Positions 7,076 to 17,002 are shown, counted from the stretch's first letter. The stretch is DNA of 64,000 nt from Streptomyces sp. NBC_00425 (GCF_036030735.1 NZ_CP107928.1:3348001-3412000), one strand, 5' to 3'. The notes: generated by a model not told the origin, from the sequence alone. Made by a program: numbers and translations.

Positions 7076-8665
7076 TCAGACGAGGTTCACGGCACGAGCA
7101 GACGTCGCGCCGATCTCCTCCGCGACCTCCGCCAGCACACCCGCGGGCACCGTGTCGTCGACGGTCAGGACGGCCAGCGCCTCGCCGCCCACCGCCGCCC
7201 GGGCGACCTGCATGCCGGCGATGTTGATCCCCGCCTCGCCGAAGACCCGGCCGACGGTGCCGACGACGCCCGGCCGGTCCTCGTACTTGAGGACGACCAT
7301 GTGGTCGGCGAGCGCGAGGTCGACGTCGTACTCGCCGACCGCGACGATCTTCTGCAGGTGCTTGGGGCCGGCCAGCGTGCCGGAGACCGACACCTCCTCG
7401 CCGTCCGAGAGCGTGCCGCGCACGGTGACGACGTTGCGGTGGTCGGCCGACTCCGAGCTGGTCGTCAGACGCACCTCGACACCGCGCTCCTGTGCGAACA
7501 GCGGGGCGTTGACGTAGGACACCGTCTCGTCGACGACGTCCTCGAAGACACCCTTGAGGGCCGACAGCTCCAGCACCTTCACATCGTGCTGGGTGATCTC
7601 GCCGTACACCTCGACGTCGAGACGGACCGCGACCTCGCCCGCCAGCGCGGTGAAGATCCGGCCGAGCCGCTCGGCCAGGGGCAGACCCGGCTTGACGTCC
7701 TCGGCGATGACACCGCCCTGCACGTTCACCGCGTCGGGGACGAGCTCACCGGCGAGCGCGAGGCGCACCGACCGCGCGACCGCGATGCCGGCCTTCTCCT
7801 GCGCCTCGTCGGTCGACGCGCCGAGGTGCGGAGTGGCCACGACCTGGTCGAACTCGAACAGCGGGGAGTCCGTGCAGGGCTCCTTCGCGTACACGTCGAG
7901 GCCGGCGCCGGCGACCCGGCCCTCCTTCAGCGCCGAGTACAGCGCCTCCTCGTCGACGATCCCGCCGCGCGCGGCGTTGACGATGCGCACACTCGGCTTG
8001 ACCTTGCGCAGCGCCTCGTCGCCGATCAGGCCGACCGTCTCGGGGGTCTTCGGCAGGTGGACGGTGATGAAGTCGGCGACCTCGAGCAGCTCGTCCAGCG
8101 ACAGGACCTTCACGCCCATCTGCGCGGCGCGTGCGGGCTGCACGTAGGGGTCGTAGGCGACGACCTTCATGCCGAAGCCGGACATCCGCTGCGCGACGAG
8201 CGCGCCGATGCGGCCGAGGCCGACGACGCCGAGCGTCTTCTCGGCCAGCTCGACGCCGGTGTACTTGCTGCGCTTCCACTCGCCGTTCTTCAGCGCGGCG
8301 TTGGCCTGCGGAATGTGGCGGGCGGTGGCGAGCAGCAGACCGCAGGCCAGCTCGGCGGCGGTCACGATGTTCGAGGTGGGGGCGTTGACGACCATCACGC
8401 CGGCCTTGGTGGCGGCGGAGACGTCGACGTTGTCCAGGCCGACGCCGGCTCGTGCGACGACCTTCAGCTTGTTCGCGGCGGCGATCGCCTCGGCGTCGAC
8501 CTTGGTGGCCGAGCGGATCAGGATCGCGTCGACGTCGGCGATGGCCGGGAGCAGTTCGGCTCGGTCCGCTCCGTTGCAGTGCCGGATCTCGAAGTCCGGG
8601 CCAAGCGCGTCCACGGTCGCGGGCGACAGCTCTTCAGCGATGAGTACGACAGGTTTCGAGCTCAC
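7076..8665 (-). CDS. serA: D-3-phosphoglycerate dehydrogenase
   Basis: 529 aa, the long form with substrate, NAD, intervening (ASB) and ACT domains. It catalyses the first step of serine synthesis, 3-phosphoglycerate to 3-phosphohydroxypyruvate. I chose the GTG at 8665, which has GAGGA 6 nt upstream, over the in-frame GTG four codons earlier. The NAD fingerprint GLGRIG is at residues 149-154, the catalytic Arg is in NAARGGIVDEEAL, and the catalytic His is in TPHLGASTDEAQ. The last 75 residues (VLKYEDRPGVVGTVGRVFGE) are an ACT domain, which in this family usually binds serine for feedback inhibition. Serine made here can feed GlyA and SdaA, encoded about 50 kb away in this window. Confidence 0.97.
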   Translation of the reverse strand: MSSKPVVLIAEELSPATVDALGPDFEIRHCNGADRAELLPAIADVDAILIRSATKVDAEAIAAANKLKVVARAGVGLDNVDVSAATKAGVMVVNAPTSNIVTAAELACGLLLATARHIPQANAALKNGEWKRSKYTGVELAEKTLGVVGLGRIGALVAQRMSGFGMKVVAYDPYVQPARAAQMGVKVLSLDELLEVADFITVHLPKTPETVGLIGDEALRKVKPSVRIVNAARGGIVDEEALYSALKEGRVAGAGLDVYAKEPCTDSPLFEFDQVVATPHLGASTDEAQEKAGIAVARSVRLALAGELVPDAVNVQGGVIAEDVKPGLPLAERLGRIFTALAGEVAVRLDVEVYGEITQHDVKVLELSALKGVFEDVVDETVSYVNAPLFAQERGVEVRLTTSSESADHRNVVTVRGTLSDGEEVSVSGTLAGPKHLQKIVAVGEYDVDLALADHMVVLKYEDRPGVVGTVGRVFGEAGINIAGMQVARAAVGGEALAVLTVDDTVPAGVLAEVAEEIGATSARAVNLV

Positions 8666-8770
8666 GTGAGTCCTCACAAGTCCAGAGCGTGCGGACGGCC
8701 GTCCCGACGGCCGCAGGCGGAGGAGGGGCTAGCCGCGTGGAAGACGCACGACGCTGTGGGCCTGAACGCG

Positions 8771-8820
8771 TATATAGGCAGCAGTGTAGTGCTGCGGCGG
8801 AGGTCGCCTCATGCCTCCGC
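8771..8820 (-). promoter_or_regulatory. serA promoter region with two inverted repeats
   Basis: On the minus strand a -10-like TACACT (complement of 8783-8788) lies in an inverted repeat GCAGCA-N6-TGCTGC (8778-8795). Upstream of it is a second perfect repeat, GCGGAGG-N10-CCTCCGC (8797-8820). The transcript would have a leader of about 110 nt. The repeats could bind a regulator or fold in RNA; I see no known riboswitch here. Confidence 0.4.
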
Positions 8821-8830
8821 GGAAGGATCA

Positions 8831-8884
8831 CCCGTCCGTGGGTGGACGGGATGGACAACGGGCCGGAGCGGTGCGCTCCGGCCC
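8831..8884 (-). terminator. ilvC: Double hairpin terminator of the ilvBNC operon
   Basis: GGGCCGGAGC (8860-8869) pairs perfectly with GCTCCGGCCC (8875-8884) over a 5-nt loop, 14 bp after the ilvC stop on the minus strand. A second hairpin follows, CCCGTCC-N6-GGACGGG (8831-8850). There is no U tract. Confidence 0.75.
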
Positions 8885-8897
8885 TTGCCCTCGAGGC

Positions 8898-9959
<1,062 letters not shown>

Positions 9960-9976
9960 TCACGGGGTCTCGGCAT

Positions 9977-10005
9977 ACGGGCGGCCGATGACGTCGGCCG
10001 CCCGT
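9977..10005 (-). terminator. Intra-operon hairpin between ilvN and ilvC
   Basis: ACGGGCGGCCGA (9977-9988) pairs perfectly with TCGGCCGCCCGT (9994-10005) around a 5-nt loop. It starts 9 bp after the ilvN stop. It may act as a partial terminator or protect the upstream mRNA 3' end; no U tract is present. Confidence 0.6.
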
Positions 10006-10013
10006 TCACATGC

Positions 10014-10538
10014 TTACGCCGACCGGTCGAGGGCGCGCAGCGAGCGGTCCGTGATCGAACGGGCGCCACGGCCGATCGCGATCGTGCCGGACTGGACCAG
10101 CTCCTTGATGCCGTACGGCTCCAGCATCTTGAGCATGGCGGTGAGCTTGTCGTTGCTGCCGGTGGCCTCGATGGTCACGGCCTCCGGGGAGACGTCGACG
10201 GTCTTGGCGCGGAACAACTGGACGATCTCGACGATCTGCGAGCGCGTCTCGTTGTCGGCGCGCACCTTCACCAGAACGAGTTCGCGGTGAACGGCCTGTC
10301 CCGGCTCGAGTTCGACGATCTTCAGCACCTCGACGAGCTTGTTGAGCTGCTTGGTGACCTGCTCCAGCGGCAGCGCGTCGACGCTCACCACGATCGTGAT
10401 GCGGGAGATGTCTGCGTGCTCGGTGACGCCGACGGCAAGCGAGTCGATGTTGAAGCCCCGGCGGGAGAACAGGGCGGCGATCCGGGCCAGGATGCCCGGC
10501 TTGTTCTCCACCAGGACGGAGAGCGTGTGCTTGGACAT
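10014..10538 (-). CDS. ilvN: Acetolactate synthase small (regulatory) subunit
   Basis: 174 aa, the typical length of the regulatory subunit (also called ilvH). It binds the catalytic IlvB subunit, stimulates it and gives valine feedback inhibition. The N-terminal ACT domain is clear: HTLSVLVENKPGILARIAAL followed by FSRRGFNIDSLAVG, where the GILAR turn and NIDSL strand form the effector site. A second ACT-like half covers residues 80-160. The gene follows ilvB by 21 bp and ends 117 bp before ilvC. Confidence 0.97.
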   Translation of the reverse strand: MSKHTLSVLVENKPGILARIAALFSRRGFNIDSLAVGVTEHADISRITIVVSVDALPLEQVTKQLNKLVEVLKIVELEPGQAVHRELVLVKVRADNETRSQIVEIVQLFRAKTVDVSPEAVTIEATGSNDKLTAMLKMLEPYGIKELVQSGTIAIGRGARSITDRSLRALDRSA

Positions 10539-10559
10539 GTCTTCTTACGTCTCTCTCGC

Positions 10560-12413
10560 TCAGTCGTCTTCGTTGTCGCCGAAGTCGGGGCGGACGTCCC
10601 GGGCGGCCAGGATCTCGTCGTTGGAGGTGCCGGCGGCGACCATCGGCCACACCATCGCGTCCTCGTGGACGATGAAGTCGACGACGACGGGACGGTCGTT
10701 GATGGAGTTCGCCTCCTCGATGACCTTGTCGAGGTCGTCCGGGGACTCGCAGCGGATCGCGTGGCAGCCCATGGCCTCCGACAGCTTCACGAAGTCCGGG
10801 ACGCGCGTACCCCGGGCCTGCGGGTTGACGTCGTTCGGGCCGGAGTGCAGCACGGTGTTGGAGTAGCGCTGGTTGTAGAACAGGGTCTGCCACTGGCGGA
10901 CCATCCCGAGGGCGCCGTTGTTGATGATGGCGACCTTGATCGGGATGTTGTTCAGGGCGCAGGTGGTGAGTTCCTGGTTGGTCATCTGGAAGCAGCCGTC
11001 GCCGTCGATCGCCCAGACCGTCTGACCCGGCGCGCCCGCCTTGGCGCCCATGGCGGCCGGCACCGCGTAGCCCATGGTGCCCGCGCCGCCGGAGTTCAGC
11101 CAGGTGGCGGGCTTCTCGAACTGCACGAAGTGCGCGGACCACATCTGGTGCTGGCCGACGCCCGCCGCGAAGATCGTGCTTTCGGGGGCGAGCTGTCCGA
11201 TGCGCTCGATGACCTGCTGCGGGGAGAGCGAACCGTCGGCGGGCTGGTCGTAGCCGAGCGGGTAGGTGTCGCGCCAGCGGCTCAGGTCCTTCCACCAGGC
11301 GGTGTAGTCGCCCTGCTGGCCCTCGCTGTGCTCCTTCTGGACGGCCTGGACCAGGTCCGCGATGACCTCGCGCGCGTCACCGACGATCGGGACGTCGGCG
11401 GCGCGGTTCTTGCCGATCTCCGCCGGGTCGATGTCCGCATGGACGATCTTGGCGTACGGCGCGAAGCTGTCCAGCTTGCCGGTGACGCGGTCGTCGAAGC
11501 GGGCGCCGAGGGCGATGATCAGGTCGGCCTTCTGCAGACCGGTGACGGCGGCCACCGAGCCGTGCATGCCGGGCATCCCCAGGTGCTGCGGGTGGCTGTC
11601 GGGGAACGCGCCCAGCGCCATCAGCGTGGTGGTGACGGGCGCGCCGGTCAGCTCGGCGAGGACCTTCAGCTCCGCGGTGGCGCCGGCCTTCAGGACACCG
11701 CCGCCGACGTAGAGGATCGGCCGCTTGGCGGCGGTGATCAGCTTCGCGGCCTCGCGGATCTGCTTGGCGTGCGGCTTGGTCACCGGACGGTAGCCGGGCA
11801 GGTCCATGCTGGGCGGCCAGGAGAACGTGGTCTTCGCCTGGAGGGCGTCCTTGGCGATGTCGACCAGGACCGGGCCGGGCCGGCCGGTGGAGGCGATGTG
11901 GAAGGCCTGCGCGATGACCTGCGGAATGTCCTCGGCCTTGGTGACCAGGAAGTTGTGTTTGGTGATCGGCATGGTGATGCCGACGATGTCCGCCTCCTGG
12001 AAGGCGTCCGTGCCGATCGCCTTGGACGCGACCTGCCCGGTGATCGCCACGAGCGGCACCGAGTCCATGTGCGCGTCGGCGATCGGGGTCACCAGGTTGG
12101 TGGCGCCGGGGCCGGAGGTCGCCATGCAGACGCCGACCCGGCCGGTGGCCTGGGCGTAGCCGGTGGCGGCGTGGCCCGCGCCCTGCTCGTGGCGGACCAG
12201 GACGTGACGGACCCTCGTCGAGTCCATCAGCGGGTCGTAGGCAGGAAGGATCGCACCGCCGGGAATGCCGAATACCGTGTCGGCGCCGACCTCCTCGAGA
12301 GAGCGGATGAGGGACTGCGCACCCGTCACGTGCTCGACGGACGCGGAGTGCTGTCCTCCGGATCGGGGCCGCGGCTGCGGATGGGCCCCGGTGGCCTGCT
12401 CGGTCATCGGCAT
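10560..12413 (-). CDS. ilvB: Acetolactate synthase large (catalytic) subunit
   Basis: 617 aa, thiamine diphosphate enzyme that condenses pyruvate with pyruvate or 2-ketobutyrate at the branch to valine, leucine and isoleucine. The catalytic Glu76 lies in [20 protein letters not shown]. The N-terminal ThDP segment [13 protein letters not shown], the FAD region [15 protein letters not shown], and the C-terminal ThDP/Mg motif [12 protein letters not shown] running to IINN are all present. An ATG three codons after the first is equally close to the weak ribosome site GAGAAGAGA. The gene is preceded by a complete attenuator (12501-12631). Confidence 0.98.
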   Translation of the reverse strand: MPMTEQATGAHPQPRPRSGGQHSASVEHVTGAQSLIRSLEEVGADTVFGIPGGAILPAYDPLMDSTRVRHVLVRHEQGAGHAATGYAQATGRVGVCMATSGPGATNLVTPIADAHMDSVPLVAITGQVASKAIGTDAFQEADIVGITMPITKHNFLVTKAEDIPQVIAQAFHIASTGRPGPVLVDIAKDALQAKTTFSWPPSMDLPGYRPVTKPHAKQIREAAKLITAAKRPILYVGGGVLKAGATAELKVLAELTGAPVTTTLMALGAFPDSHPQHLGMPGMHGSVAAVTGLQKADLIIALGARFDDRVTGKLDSFAPYAKIVHADIDPAEIGKNRAADVPIVGDAREVIADLVQAVQKEHSEGQQGDYTAWWKDLSRWRDTYPLGYDQPADGSLSPQQVIERIGQLAPESTIFAAGVGQHQMWSAHFVQFEKPATWLNSGGAGTMGYAVPAAMGAKAGAPGQTVWAIDGDGCFQMTNQELTTCALNNIPIKVAIINNGALGMVRQWQTLFYNQRYSNTVLHSGPNDVNPQARGTRVPDFVKLSEAMGCHAIRCESPDDLDKVIEEANSINDRPVVVDFIVHEDAMVWPMVAAGTSNDEILAARDVRPDFGDNEDD

Positions 12414-12500
12414 TCTCTTCTCGATGCTGAGGGTTTTACTGAAGGTTCTACGGGTGCTGCTGGGGGTGGTGCGGGGGCGTCGCCCCGGGTTTTGTGCAAC

Positions 12501-12534
12501 AAAAAACCCCTCGTGCCGTAAGGCAAGCGAGGGG
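12501..12534 (-). terminator. Attenuator terminator of ilvBNC
   Basis: On the minus strand CCCCTCG-CT-TGCC pairs with GGCA-CGAGGGG around a short loop and is followed directly by TTTTTTG. This is a textbook rho-independent terminator, rare in such GC-rich DNA. It lies between the leader peptide and ilvB. Its ascending arm contains CGCTTGCC, the exact complement of GGCAAGCG in leader codons 9-11, so the leader can form a competing antiterminator. Confidence 0.88.
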
Positions 12535-12589
12535 AGCGCGCCGGGTGTGGGTCGCTGTGAGTTCCGGGTTCATCCGGACGCCACCAGCT

Positions 12590-12631
12590 TCAGCCGACGC
12601 GCTTGCCAAGTACGAGAATTCGGGTGCGCAT
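12590..12631 (-). CDS. ilvBNC leader peptide (13 aa)
   Basis: ATG at 12631 gives MRTRILVLGKRVG and then TGA at 12590. Four consecutive codons encode Ile-Leu-Val-Leu, the end products of the pathway. A strong ribosome site (GGGGGAGGG) lies upstream. Stalling of the ribosome at these codons when charged tRNAs are scarce should favour the antiterminator GGCAAGCG:CGCTTGCC over the terminator at 12501-12534. Ribosome-mediated attenuation of ilvBNC is established in Corynebacterium glutamicum; here it is inferred from the sequence. Confidence 0.9.
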   Translation of the reverse strand: MRTRILVLGKRVG

Positions 12632-12662
12632 GGCATTGACCCTCCCCCTGGCGCGCACCGAC

Positions 12663-12694
12663 TGTCAAGTGGGTGGGACGGGAGTCTCATTATG
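12663..12694 (-). promoter_or_regulatory. Candidate ilvBNC promoter elements
   Basis: Upstream of the leader peptide the minus strand holds CATAAT (complement of 12689-12694), a good -10, sitting inside CTCA-N5-TGAG, and TTGACA (complement of 12663-12668), which overlaps the stop codon of the upstream gene. I cannot tell which belongs to the active promoter, because neither has a clear partner at standard spacing. Confidence 0.35.
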
Positions 12695-15600
12695 TGAGCG
12701 TAGGGCACTTCCGCTCCCCAGGACGGCGGTCACCCCACTGGTGTACACCCCCGCGCCGCCGCCCGCGAACGCGGGCTCCGCAGGCCCGTCGTGCGGCACC
12801 GGATAGCGGCCCGTCGCGAGCGCGCGGCGCAGCCGGTACTCGTCGAGCGGTCCGGAGAACGCCATGCCCTGACCGTGCGTGCAGCCCATCGCGTGCAGCG
12901 CGACGACCTGCTCGGGCAGGTCCACGCCCTCGGCGACGGACTGCAGCCCCAGGTCGGAGGCGATCCGCAGCAGCCCGCCGGTGATCTTGTTCAGCCGGGC
13001 GGACTCTACGACCCCCTCGACCAGCGTGCGGTCGAGCTTGAGGACGTCCACCGGGAGCCGGCGCAGCGCCGTGAGGGCCCCGTAGCCACCGCCGAAGCCG
13101 TCCAGGGCGATCCGGACGCCCAGCCGGCGCAGGGCCCCCAGGCGGCGCTCCAGCTCGTCCAGCGGCACCCTGGGGTCGGTGTCCGAGAGCTCGACCACGA
13201 GCGAGCCCGACGGCAGGCCGTGTCGCGTCAGCAGCGCCTCCACCGAGCCCAGCGGCATCGAGCGGTCCAGCAGCCGCCGGGCGCCCACCCGGACGACCAC
13301 GGGCAGCGTCAGCCCGCTCGCGGTCCGGTCGGCGGCCTGCTCGACGGCCTGCTCCAGCACCCAGCGGCCCAGTTCGGCCGTCCTGTCGCCGTCCTCGGCG
13401 ACCCGGAGGAACTCGGCGGGCGTGAAGAGCACACCCTGCGAGGAACGCCAGCGGGCCTGTGCGGCGACCGACGAGATCCGGCCGTCGCAGAGGCGCACCA
13501 CGGGCTGGTGCAGGAGGGCGAACTCGCCGTCGTGCAGCGCGGCGCGCAGCCGCGTGGCCAGCTCCGCCTTGCGTACGACGTCCTGCTGCATCTGCGGCTT
13601 GTACAGCTCGACCCGGCCCTTGCCGCCGGCCTTGGCGCGGTACATGGCGAGGTCGGCGTTGCGCAGCAGCTCCCCCGCGCCCAGACCGGGTTCCGCGAAG
13701 GCGACGCCGATCGACGCGGCGACGCGGACCTCGTTGCCGTCGATGAGGTACGGCTGCGAGAGCGTGAGCCGGAGCCGGTCGGCGAGTTCCAGTATGTGAC
13801 GCTCGCGGGCGGCCCGGTCACGGGTGCCGTCGCCGACGATCAGGGCCGCGAACTCGTCGCCGCCCAGCCGGGAGGCGGTGTCGCCCTGGCGGACCGCGTC
13901 CTGCAGCCGACGGGCGGCCTGTACCAGCAGGGCGTCGCCGGCGGCGTGGCCGATGGTGTCGTTGACGGCCTTGAAGCCGTCGAGGTCGATGAAGAGGACG
14001 GCCGTGTTGCGCAGGGCGGGGCCCCGGTCGGAGCTGCGGCGGCCGGACAGCGCCTGCTGGACGCGCCGGGTGAACAGCGCGCGGTTGGGCAGGTCGGTGA
14101 GCGGGTCGTGCTCGGCGTTGTGCTGGAGCTGCGCCTGCAGGCGCACCCGCTCCGTCACGTCCCGGCTGTTGAAGATCAGGCCGCCGTGATGCCGGTTGAC
14201 GGTGGACTCGACGTTGAGCCAGCCTCCTCCGCCGGAACGGAAACGGCACTCGATGCGCGTGGTGGGTTCGTCCTGCGGGCTGACGGCGAGGAACCGGCGC
14301 ACCTCGTGGACGACGCAGCCCAGGTCCTCCGGGTGGATGAGGTGGGCCAGTTCGGTCCCCACCAGTTCCTCGGCGGACCGGCCGTACACACCGGCGGCGG
14401 CCGGGGAGACGTAACGCAGCACGCCGCTGGGGGCGGCGATCATGATGACGTCGCTGGAGCCCTGCACCAGGGAGCGGAAGTGGCTCTCCTTCTGCGCCAG
14501 TTCCTGGGTGAGGGCGATGTTGTCGAGCAGCATGATCCCCTGGCGGACCACGAGGGCGAGCACGACCGTGCCGCCGGTCAGCAGCACCACGCGGTCGACG
14601 CTGCGTCCGTTGAGCACGTTGTAGAGGATGCCCAGGGTGCAGACGGCGGCGGCGAGGTACGGGGTGAGCGCGGCCAGCGAGCCGGTGATGGGCCGGGTGG
14701 CCGGGTAGCAGCCGTGATCACCGCCCTGCGGGGGCGTCGGGGCATGCGGGGACGTCGGGGTCTGCGGGGAGGTGACGGTCCGGGCTCCGGGGCGCTGTCC
14801 GGGCAGGTGCTCGTGCACCACGCGCGTGTGCCCCTCGTCCAGCACCCGCCCGTGCCGGCGGTAGGCCGCCCAGGGCGCGTACGCCAGGAGCAGCGAGCCG
14901 GCGAACCAGCCGGCGTCCAGGAGCTGGCCCGAGCGGTATTCGTTGTGCAGCAGCGGCGAGGTGAACAGGGCGTCGCACACGACGGTCAGCGCGAGGGCGC
15001 CGACGGCCGTGTTGACCCCGGTGCGGTTCACCGCGGTGCGCCGGAAGTGCAGCACCAGCACCATGCTCACCAGGGCGATGTCGAGCAGCGGGTACGCCAG
15101 CGACAGCGCCGCGTGCGCCACGCTCGGGCCGTCGAGCTTGGCGGCCTGGGCGAGCGCGAGGCTCCAGGAGAGGGTGAGCAGCGAGCCGGCGATCAGCCAG
15201 GCGTCCAGCCCCAGGCAGACCCAGCCGGCCTTGGTCACGGGGCGGGCGGCGAGCACCAGCAGCCCCACGATGGCGGGGGGCGCGAAGCACAGGAAGAACA
15301 GGTCGGCGAAGCTGGGGCTGGGCACGGGCCGCCCAAGGACCACCTCGTACCAGCCCCAGACCAGGTTGCCGAGGGCCGCCATCGTCGAGGAGAGCGAGAA
15401 CAGCATCCAGGCGGGTCGAAAGCGGACGCGGCGGATGCGCGCGTAGCAGAAGCAGGACACGGCGGCCGTGCCGGCGGCGGCGGTGAGCCCGAAGTCGCCC
15501 ATGATCAGCGCGAGTTCTTCCGAGCCCCAGCCGAGCGCGGCGCCGACGGCGTACGCCGCGCACAGGAAGGCCAGCAGAAGCTGGTGGACCACGTTGGGTC

Positions 15601-15850
15601 CGGGGCCGCCCGAGGGCGGCGCGGTCAAGCGCGGCGTCCCCGCCGGAGGCCGCGTGCGCGGCGCTCCCTCGAGGAGGGGGGCGGAGGTCGACGGCGAGCT
15701 CACCGGACCCTCCCGGTCCGTGCCGCCCCCGGGTCCCGGTGAGGCTTGCGACCGTGTGCGCGCGCGGCCGAGCGCCAGGGTCGCCGGCGGCGGCTCCGCC
15801 GCGTCGGATCGTTCGTCCATTGGCCGTGCATCGCCCGTCGCCCCCCTCAC
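12665..15850 (-). CDS. Membrane GGDEF protein with PAS and degenerate EAL domain
   Basis: About 1061 aa; an ATG ten codons later is an alternative start, and neither has a good ribosome site. Residues 80-330 contain about ten membrane helices. A PAS domain follows near residue 460 (HFRSLVQGSSDVIMIAAPSG). The GGDEF motif is intact (SRLGGDEFAAL, residues 663-667), and an inhibitory I-site RQGD lies five residues before it, so it is probably an active, product-inhibited diguanylate cyclase. The C-terminal EAL-type domain is degraded: the EAL signature reads AAQARW, and the metal-binding DDFGTGY reads DGFGGGY. It probably cannot cleave c-di-GMP. Two BldD-like boxes precede the gene. S. coelicolor has a c-di-GMP protein at this locus; I am not sure of its symbol. 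Confidence 0.88.
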   Translation of the reverse strand: MRGATGDARPMDERSDAAEPPPATLALGRARTRSQASPGPGGGTDREGPVSSPSTSAPLLEGAPRTRPPAGTPRLTAPPSGGPGPNVVHQLLLAFLCAAYAVGAALGWGSEELALIMGDFGLTAAAGTAAVSCFCYARIRRVRFRPAWMLFSLSSTMAALGNLVWGWYEVVLGRPVPSPSFADLFFLCFAPPAIVGLLVLAARPVTKAGWVCLGLDAWLIAGSLLTLSWSLALAQAAKLDGPSVAHAALSLAYPLLDIALVSMVLVLHFRRTAVNRTGVNTAVGALALTVVCDALFTSPLLHNEYRSGQLLDAGWFAGSLLLAYAPWAAYRRHGRVLDEGHTRVVHEHLPGQRPGARTVTSPQTPTSPHAPTPPQGGDHGCYPATRPITGSLAALTPYLAAAVCTLGILYNVLNGRSVDRVVLLTGGTVVLALVVRQGIMLLDNIALTQELAQKESHFRSLVQGSSDVIMIAAPSGVLRYVSPAAAGVYGRSAEELVGTELAHLIHPEDLGCVVHEVRRFLAVSPQDEPTTRIECRFRSGGGGWLNVESTVNRHHGGLIFNSRDVTERVRLQAQLQHNAEHDPLTDLPNRALFTRRVQQALSGRRSSDRGPALRNTAVLFIDLDGFKAVNDTIGHAAGDALLVQAARRLQDAVRQGDTASRLGGDEFAALIVGDGTRDRAARERHILELADRLRLTLSQPYLIDGNEVRVAASIGVAFAEPGLGAGELLRNADLAMYRAKAGGKGRVELYKPQMQQDVVRKAELATRLRAALHDGEFALLHQPVVRLCDGRISSVAAQARWRSSQGVLFTPAEFLRVAEDGDRTAELGRWVLEQAVEQAADRTASGLTLPVVVRVGARRLLDRSMPLGSVEALLTRHGLPSGSLVVELSDTDPRVPLDELERRLGALRRLGVRIALDGFGGGYGALTALRRLPVDVLKLDRTLVEGVVESARLNKITGGLLRIASDLGLQSVAEGVDLPEQVVALHAMGCTHGQGMAFSGPLDEYRLRRALATGRYPVPHDGPAEPAFAGGGAGVYTSGVTAVLGSGSALRSHNETPVPPT

Positions 15851-15922
15851 AAGTCTGAGATGTCCGTCCCTGACGCCGATCGTGCGCGGCGCAGCCCCTG
15901 TCGGGACGATACACCAGTCTCG

Positions 15923-15956
15923 TCACTCAGGGACATAGTTCCTCTACGCTGCGTGA
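15923..15956. promoter_or_regulatory. Two BldD-type boxes upstream of the GGDEF gene
   Basis: CTACGCTGCGTGA (15944-15956) matches all the strongly conserved positions of the published BldD consensus tnACnC(A/T)GnGTnA, missing only the weak first T. TCACTCAGGGACA (15923-15935) misses one conserved position. Their starts are 21 bp apart, two helical turns. A -10-like TATCGT (complement of 15906-15911) lies 11 bp downstream of the nearer box. BldD bound to c-di-GMP represses developmental and c-di-GMP genes in Streptomyces. Confidence 0.65.
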
Positions 15957-16048
15957 CGATCATCGGCATATGCGCCCGGATGAGGTACAGAACGCGTCCG
16001 GGGGACTGCGGAGGGTGCCCGAACCGGACCGCGGGACCGCCGTCGCCG

Positions 16049-17002
16049 TCACGCTCCGGTCGGGGTACCCGTCGTGAGGATCACGTTGCGCAGCGGCTCG
16101 CGGTTCACGAAGCGGCGCAACTGGTCGGCGAGGAGGCGTTCGGCGCGGGGCCGGAAGGCGGAGGTGGGTCCGCCGACGTGCGGGCTCACGAGCACGCCCG
16201 GCGCGGTCCACAGGCGGTGTCCCGGGGGCAGCGGCTCTGGGTCGGTGACGTCCAGCGCCGCGGTCAGCCGGCCGCTCTCCAGTTCCGCGAGCAGCGCCTC
16301 GGTGTCGACGACCCCGCCGCGGGCCACGTTGACGAGCAGTGCGCCGTCCTTCATCCGGGCCAGGAACCCGGCGTCGGCGAGGCCCAGGGTGGTCTCGTTC
16401 AGGGGCGTGCAGAGGATCACGACGTCCGCTTCGGGGAGCAGGGCGGGCAGTTCGGCGATCGGATGCACGGGGCCGCGCGCCGTCGTGCGCCAGGAGCGCG
16501 CGACGCGCGCCACCCGCGCCACCTCGAAGGGCACGAGCCGGTCCTCGATGGCGGAGCCGATGGAGCCGTATCCGACGATGAGCACGTTCTTGTCGGCGAG
16601 CGCCGGCCGGAAGCCGCCGAGCCACTCCCCCCGGTCCTGGGCCCGGACGAAGTCGGGGACCCCGCGCAGCGAGGCGAGGACCAGGGTGAGCGTGAGCTCG
16701 GCCGTGCTCGCCTCGTGCACCCCGCGCGCGTTGCAGAGCCGTACGCCGGGAGGCAGCGACCCGAGGGCCGGTTCCACGTGGTCGATGCCGGCGGACAGGG
16801 TCTGCACGACCTCCAGCGAGCTCATCGCGGGCAGGGGCCGCTGCCCGACCTCGGGGGCCTTCATGTAGGGGACGACGTAGAAGGCGCAGTCGGCGGGATC
16901 CGCCGGGAAGTCCTGCTCGCCGTTCCAGAAGCGGTAGGCCGGGCCCTGCGGGAGGCCCTCGATCTCTTGTGGGGGGATGGGCAGCCATACGTCAGCACTC
17001 AT
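16049..17002 (-). CDS. D-isomer-specific 2-hydroxyacid dehydrogenase
   Basis: 317 aa. The NAD-binding domain has VLIVGYGSIGSAIEDRLVPF (GxGxxG) near residue 140. The catalytic Arg lies in VNVARGGVVDTEALLAELES, the Glu in DVTDPEPLPPGH, and the His in VSPHVGGPTSAF. It reduces a 2-keto acid or oxidises a D-2-hydroxyacid with NAD(P); the substrate cannot be read from sequence. It belongs to the GhrA-like/short branch, without the ACT domain of SerA. It is divergent from an aldo/keto reductase 75 bp away, and that gap must hold both promoters. Confidence 0.9.
   Translation of the reverse strand: MSADVWLPIPPQEIEGLPQGPAYRFWNGEQDFPADPADCAFYVVPYMKAPEVGQRPLPAMSSLEVVQTLSAGIDHVEPALGSLPPGVRLCNARGVHEASTAELTLTLVLASLRGVPDFVRAQDRGEWLGGFRPALADKNVLIVGYGSIGSAIEDRLVPFEVARVARVARSWRTTARGPVHPIAELPALLPEADVVILCTPLNETTLGLADAGFLARMKDGALLVNVARGGVVDTEALLAELESGRLTAALDVTDPEPLPPGHRLWTAPGVLVSPHVGGPTSAFRPRAERLLADQLRRFVNREPLRNVILTTGTPTGA

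Noticed and set aside
10287..12521. 744-codon plus-strand frame opposite ilvB and ilvN
   Set aside because: Composition is that of a reversed GC-biased gene, with no domain, and the ilv genes are certain.
12791..15742. 983-codon plus-strand frame opposite the GGDEF gene
   Set aside because: No motif; the opposite strand carries PAS and GGDEF motifs and membrane helices.
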